In this document: piece after piece, positions 58,353 to 64,000 of the stretch
Numbering within the stretch: the stretch's first letter is position 1
Layout of the letters: every line of letters starts with the position of its first letter
Origin: Silurus meridionalis
Lineage: Eukaryota; Chordata; Actinopteri; Siluriformes; Siluridae
Direction of reading: 5' to 3'
NCBI RefSeq assembly: GCF_014805685.1
Contig: NC_060906.1
Coordinates: 18,174,164 to 18,238,163 of the forward strand
DNA: 64,000 bases
Translations under genes and position numbers: made by a program
Notes under the pieces: model-generated
Database searches by the model: none
What the model was told of the DNA's origin: nothing
The model's input: the letters and a program-made list of their open reading frames with translations, nothing else

Positions 58353-59893
58353 TTTAAGCCACATAAGTGTACATTCATATCTTATAAATGTGGAATCATA
58401 ACAAGGCAATAAACCAATATAATAAAATATTTGTAGCATTATTTTGACAAACTATGTATTTTGCAAGTATTCATTATTATCCATGTGTGTATCTGTTCCC
58501 ATTCTTGACTAATAGCTCTTCTAATAATTCATATGTTCTTAATAAATGCACCATGCAGAGCATTAAGAGCAATAATCCCAGGAACCACATATGGAAAGGA
58601 AGCATGCAGCTGGTAGTTATTCACATCTGGACCTCTACAATACAAACTGCTGAACATGCGACCTTGGAAAAGTTAGGAATTTATTTAATAGACAGCTAGG
58701 TAAGCACTTAAAATAATATGTTATACTATTGTAATCTGTGTTTTAAAAAAGCTGGAAATGAACATCTACCATGTGTACATGCCTAGTTCATACATTCTAA
58801 CAGTCATCAGGCAGTAATAACAAAAAAAAACATGGTCATGACGCAACTTGGAACACTTGTCTTTTCCTTTTATATTCGATGAACTTTCATTTTCTAAGCC
58901 AAACTTTCCAAGTTTGCCATGTTCTGCCATAAACAATAACTTAAGTAGTGGTTTTGAAATAAGAGGAAAAAGATTTTACATAGCAAACACACACAAGTAA
59001 ATAGATGCACTGTGAAACATCAAAGTGGGGTTAGAGGAAATGTGGGCACTGTTTGAACAACCTAATAAAATTTGTGAACTAGAACTAAACATTAACTGGT
59101 TTTATGCTCAAAAATATATATGTGATTGTATAAATCTAAACACCCTTTTAAAGGGTAAATATTGTAGATCATATGCAAAGAATATGGATCTGTGTGATAT
59201 ATCTGTGTCCTAAGTAAAAGATTTAAAGTTTATAATAAAATTACACCACCTGCCTATGTTTTTAGTAGATTAAAAAGTGTATCACGTTTCATCAAGGTAT
59301 ATACAGTATAATGAAAACACATAGTCTACCGGAAAATGATTTTACTACATTTGATAGGTTACACAAAATGAAAAAAGTAATGCTTTAGTTAGCCCTTAAG
59401 TGCACAGCAGTTCTATAGGCATGGACGAACTCTATCTGAGCACTCCATGAGCACTCATGTATAGAAAGTCAGCGATCAGTCAGAGAGTTTTAGAGAGGAT
59501 GAGCAAGGTCACACACTGCAGAAGGAAAGGCCTAAAGAGTTCCCTCTATCCGTTCTGCTTTAGCGGTTAGTGGTTATGAAGTATAGTGTACATCATAGGA
59601 CCCTGTCTATCAAATCCCCTGGCCCACACTTTTTTTTTTTAGTCATCAATTTTTTCACTTCATCTTTCCTGTTCCATTCACTGCCACTTTCTCTCAGTGT
59701 TTTAGTTTTCTCTTAATCTGGATGTACTGTGTCTTCTTTATAAGGCTGTACAATTTCTTTAAAAGTCTAGTTTATTGTCCCTGGTTTTTGACATGTTTGA
59801 AAGCTGCCCAGTACAGTACACCTCTTAATCGTGAAAGAGGCTTAGGAACAGATCAAGCGATGATAGAGCTACAGATATGACAGAATGGAGCGA
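58353..59893. other. AT-rich sequence, nothing recognised
   Basis: No feature that I can support. Confidence 0.5.
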
Positions 59894-60114
59894 ATCTTTC
59901 TTTCGGCTTCTCCCATTAGGGGTCGCCACAGCGACCATCCGCATGTTTGATTTGGCACATGTTTTTACGCTGGATACCCTTCCTAACGCAACCCTCCCCA
60001 TTTATCCGGGCTTGGGACCGGCACTAAGGCTTGTGCAACCCTAATGACTAGGGATCAAACCTGTGACGCAGCGGTGAGAGCGCCGCATCCTAACCACAAG
60101 ACCACCAGGGAACC
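59894..60114 (-). mobile_element. tRNA-Glu-derived SINE, copy C, full length
   Basis: Minus-strand start GGTTCCCTGGTGGTCTTGTG (A-box region), a GGCGCTCTCACCGC anticodon-arm region, a decayed B box (GGTTTGATCCC), body GCGTTAGGAAGGGTATCC, and tail GGCGACCCCTAATGGGAG followed by AAGCCGAAAGAAAG. Target duplication ACAGAATRGAG flanks it (59880-59890 and 60118-60128, one mismatch). Confidence 0.92.
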
Positions 60115-60118
60115 TTCA

Positions 60119-61968
60119 CAGAATAGAGAGAATAAACAAGCAAAATAAAAAAAGTTTATATAAAAAAACTGAGAGCAAAAAATCGTAAAGTGTCAATATT
60201 GCGATTTAAAGGAGAGGAAAAAAAAGAACAGTTAGGGAACACGTGTCAAAACTACAGAGAATTAGCAGTGAAATGGAGTAGGAGTGGAAGAGAAAGAGCT
60301 GTTATTCTGGAATCATCACCACAAGTGCTTTTTCTTGGCCACTGAATTCAAATCAACGCCGACACCAAAATGCAGCTAATTTGGAAGAAGGTACAGTACA
60401 AGTGACATCCGAGGATCTGGGTTTGGTGTCATTTCCTTACAATTGAAGTGAATTCCTTATGAGATATGAACATTATGGTATGGATGGGGCTACAGGGGTG
60501 TGAACTGCACAGAAGGCCACTGCCAGTGCTATTACTATGAACATATTACATTCAATATGTGTGTAGAAGCTTAAAAGATAAATGTGTGAGATGGATAAAA
60601 CCTGTTGTCACCATAACAGTGTCATAACTACAACTTAGAAAATCCATTTTGGAGAGGCTGTTTTTAGGCCAATAGCTTGCCAGTGAAAAAATAACTAAAA
60701 AAGCGAGAGAGAAAAACAGAAAGAGATTGAAAAAAGTGAGAGAATGCAATAGTAAAAGGTATGAACAAGAAAATAAATACAAAAAAACAGCAAGACCCTA
60801 GAGAAAACATCATATAATAAATAAATAAATTACAGGTATTTTCCCAGTGCTGAGTTTCAATGTTATAGTGTTACTTGTAAAATGAATTATTTTCTAAGAA
60901 CAGCACGTCATGTAGTGTTTTGTTTCGCTTATTCCACAGAACTTTGCCAATGCTGGCATTTTTTTTTCCATTAAATAAATGACATTTTTATTTATTTATT
61001 TATGCTGAAGTTAGCTAAAAAAGGTTGTTCCCATCTTTAAGTTTATAAGGGGAAAAAATACAACTGAATACCAATCAACCACAAAAACCCTCCATCCTGA
61101 ACAATTCTGATTATGCAGACACTGGAGAGTCCTTCTATTGATTCAATATACATCTGCTGACAAAATCTTTACAGTATCAACAAATGTACATGTCCTTTTT
61201 CATTGCTGTTTAAAAAAAAAACTCTCATCAGAATTCAGCATCACAATTTTGAACTTTGGTTTACACTTTCACAATATTACGTATTAACCATAATACTACA
61301 CTTGTATAAATCATTTTTAACAAATTCATGGAATAATTCTCTTAGTAGGGCACATCAAATGTTGAATAAAAACTTGTATGTTGTGTTTCCAAAGAATTCC
61401 TACTTTCAAACTGACATCAAATCAAGCTAGCTGCTCACCACGTAGCCAAAAAAAAAATTAGCTTGCCTTAACTTTACATGAGCACTACTGTATATTCAAG
61501 CGTACATGTACAGTACATTCGAAGACTGAAAACACATACAGAAGAAATTTTTCACTCCTCAAATTTCAATATCCAGCTTGATGCTAACGTAAGACGAGCA
61601 TGGCTCTTCGTCGCACGTAGCTTGAATAATAACAGAATTCCCAGGCTCAGACTTCCTGCTTCTGAAGTAACTCAAAGGCAGTAAGAGTGAACAGCTGTTT
61701 TTCTGTTACTTTGTAAATAAAAGACAGTGTGTGGGTGATATATAAAAGAGAGAGAAAAAAAAGTCGATATGGTGGCAGGAACAGAGCTAAATATGAGATG
61801 CACAGACAAAGGCACGTTCACAGGGAGAAACACAGAGGAGTATTATGGTATCACATTTGCTTGTTGGGGTTTCCTCACATTAATATCTTGGAGTATCCAG
61901 CTAAGTGTGCGTGTGTGAGGGGAGGTGTATGTGTCTTGCTGAGTAACCATCTGGAGAGTGTCCGTGCA
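60119..61968. other. AT-rich sequence, nothing recognised
   Basis: No exon or named repeat was found. The short open frames are unassignable. Confidence 0.5.
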
Positions 61969-61994
61969 CACACACACACACACACACACACACA
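61969..61994. repeat. (CA)n microsatellite
   Basis: About 13 CA units. Confidence 0.93.
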
Positions 61995-62511
61995 GCTCAC
62001 AATTACTGTGCAGGTTTAGAGAGAACTACATAATGATTTGTGGATATATATACTGTATGTGTGTGGGGGGAGGCAGGGAGATAGACAGAGAGAGAGTAGT
62101 GAGACTTAGAAAGAGTAGTGTGTGTCTACGCAGAAGCTCCTTTAGCTTTGTGGACTACAGCCTGCTGTGTCCTAACCATCATGGCTGCCAAGAGCCCTAA
62201 TCTCCACTCTGTCAGTGTCATTACTGCAGCTCAGCCACTCGGAACTAGAAGCACCAGCACGTAGGTAAAAAAGAAAAAAGAAAAAAAAAGCACATGCTAT
62301 ATGACAGAGTGTATAAATAAATCCTCAAGGTCTGAGATGAGAGGTGAGCAAAAAAATTTATAAAAAATCCACACCACTCCAGACTTTAATTTTGTAAGTT
62401 AAGTCCAGCACCCTTCAGACCTAATATTATAAGCATCACTGATGATTTGCCAATTGAATGAATGAAGCTAGCAGCAGCCAAAAATAACAACTGAATGGGA
62501 ATTCATACATA
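61995..62511. other. unique sequence, nothing recognised
   Basis: It contains an A-rich AAAAAAGAAAAAAGAAAAA run at about 62268-62290 and no exon. Confidence 0.45.
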
Positions 62512-62626
<115 letters not shown>

Positions 62627-63047
62627 TGTAAAATACTGGAGATGTATGAAATACAGAAGAACAGTCAAAGATAAAGCTCACCTTTACAAATAACAGCCAT
62701 TTGTACTGTTTTAGAATCTCTTTGACCTTTCTCAGAGAAATGTCTTCTTTTCTACATGCAAAAACAAATAACATTTTCACCACCATTTCTTCTATGTGGC
62801 ACAGTCAGGATTTGAGCTCATGACCTCTAGATAAATAGCGAACATTTTTCTGTTACATAAATCGGGATCTTTTAGGATTGCACAAATTTGTAGTAAGCAA
62901 TTTTTGAGACCACTGAGCTAAATAGCAAATATTGACATGAGACTAAATGAATTTTGTGAAAAAAATAGTGATTTTGTATTATTGGCTGCTAGTAAAACAA
63001 GAATATGACAAAGAAAAAATAATAATATGGAAAATATTGTTTAAATA
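62627..63047. other. AT-rich sequence, nothing recognised
   Basis: No feature that I can support, beyond a weak SINE-like piece at about 62805-62830 (GGATTTGAGCTCATGACC). Confidence 0.45.
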
Positions 63048-63553
63048 CACTATATGGACAAACTTACTGGGACTTTTCCAGTTATTTGTGGTTCTGCTCC
63101 AAACCAAAAGGGTTGAGGCACACAATTCTATAGGATGTCTTTGGATGTGGTAGCATTAAATATTTTCTTTAACTTGAATTAGGAAACCCAAACCTGTTCC
63201 AGCATGACAATGCCCCTGTGCACATGGGTTGGAGTGAAAGCTCTTAAAGATCTTCAATGTCCTGCTATAGAGCTCTGACCTCAATCATATTAAACACCTT
63301 TGAGATGAATTGGAACGCTGGCTGCACCCCAGGCCTTCTCAGCCTATATCACTACCTGACTTTACCAACACCCTTATGTCTGAATTAGCACAAATCTCCA
63401 CAAGCACACCACAAAATCTGGTAGACCATCTTCCCAGAAGGATGAAGGTTATTATAACAGCAAATGGAGACTAAATATGGAATGTAATGTTCAAAAAGCA
63501 CATTCAAATCTTATGAGTATGTGTCCACAAACCTTGGTCTACTGTATATAGTG
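63048..63553 (+). mobile_element. Tc1-like deletion derivative, 506 bp, TA-flanked
   Basis: Left end CACTATATGGACAAACTTAC and right end GTCTACTGTATATAGTG, with TA on each side (63046-63047 and 63554-63555). Plus strand CATGACAATGCCCCTGTGCA corresponds to HDNAPVH of the transposase, and GAATTGGAACGCTGGCTGCA lies near the catalytic Glu. It is the longest member of this family here. Confidence 0.9.
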
Positions 63554-63946
63554 TATTTTGCACTAAAAAAATCTGTCTTACACCAACCCATTACACAACT
63601 TTACTAATACTTTACTAAACACGCTAATCATATAATCATTGTACAACTTCACAGATTTCTTCAAACAAGCAAACAGATGTTTCTACTGCATATTTGAAGC
63701 CTCTTTGAATGCCAGTCTTTTAAATTGTATTTAAATATGAATTTAATTAATAATGAAGTAATTATTAAACATTATTATTGTTGTTGAAACTGTCTTTACA
63801 AAGGAACAAAACGGTAATAGGTTTTCGATCCTTTCTTCTACCTTCTGCTCTCTGATCTATTATATCGTGGATCAGAGCAGCTGAAAGGGACACACAGAGC
63901 TCTGCCTGCTGCTCACAGCACTGCTCCATCTGCTAGAGCAAAGCCC

Positions 63947-63950
<4 letters not shown>

Positions 63951-64000
<50 letters not shown>
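63951..64000. repeat. (CA)n microsatellite running off the window
   Basis: At least 25 CA units. The end is cut by the window edge. Confidence 0.97.

Overview
The window is vertebrate nuclear DNA, almost certainly from a teleost fish. It is AT-rich, packed with long (CA)n/(TA)n/(GA)n microsatellites and with degraded Tc1-like and hAT DNA transposons, tRNA-derived SINEs, an RTE-type LINE and a Ty3/gypsy remnant. A catfish-like or other otophysan fish would fit the repeat families, but this is an impression and not proven.

Only one host gene can be supported: fut8 (alpha-1,6-fucosyltransferase) on the minus strand. The first coding exon lies at 23245-23456 and the second at 3034-3149. They are separated by an intron of about 20 kb, and both have canonical splice sites and compatible reading phases. 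DNA left of 3034 is the next fut8 intron. DNA right of about 23528 is probably a 5' untranslated intron or upstream sequence. The remaining ~40 kb shows no exon I can recognise.

Layout. 0.7-6 kb: hAT and Tc1 debris, fut8 exon 2, three CA/GT arrays in alternating orientation and a hAT MITE. 6.8-8.5 kb: a 5'-truncated RTE-type LINE bounded by an exact 16-bp target-site duplication. 9.5-10.4 kb: a hAT-like element split by a tRNA-Glu-derived SINE. 11.7-12.9 kb: an internally deleted gypsy retrotransposon. 14.9-19.5 kb: a nested cluster of DNA transposons, in which a 1.75-kb inverted-repeat element sits inside a Tc1-like element and carries a SINE. 20.4-23.1 kb: a GC-rich island, two Tc1-like elements and a hAT element nested in one of them. 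23.2-23.5 kb: fut8 exon 1. 26.7-31.2 kb: more Tc1-like copies and SINE pieces. 31.4-31.65 kb: a degenerate 21-bp minisatellite. 35.5-36.7 kb: a second LINE copy that lacks the reverse transcriptase FADD motif. 37-64 kb: mostly unique AT-rich DNA with scattered SINE and Tc1-like copies and microsatellites, plus a few TAATTA-rich blocks that could be regulatory.

There is no operon, phage, CRISPR array or defence-like system. The most instructive structures are the nested insertions with readable target-site duplications, the shared 3' tail of the LINE and the tRNA-Glu SINEs, the same internal deletion in two Tc1-like copies, and a CA microsatellite inside the fut8 coding exon.
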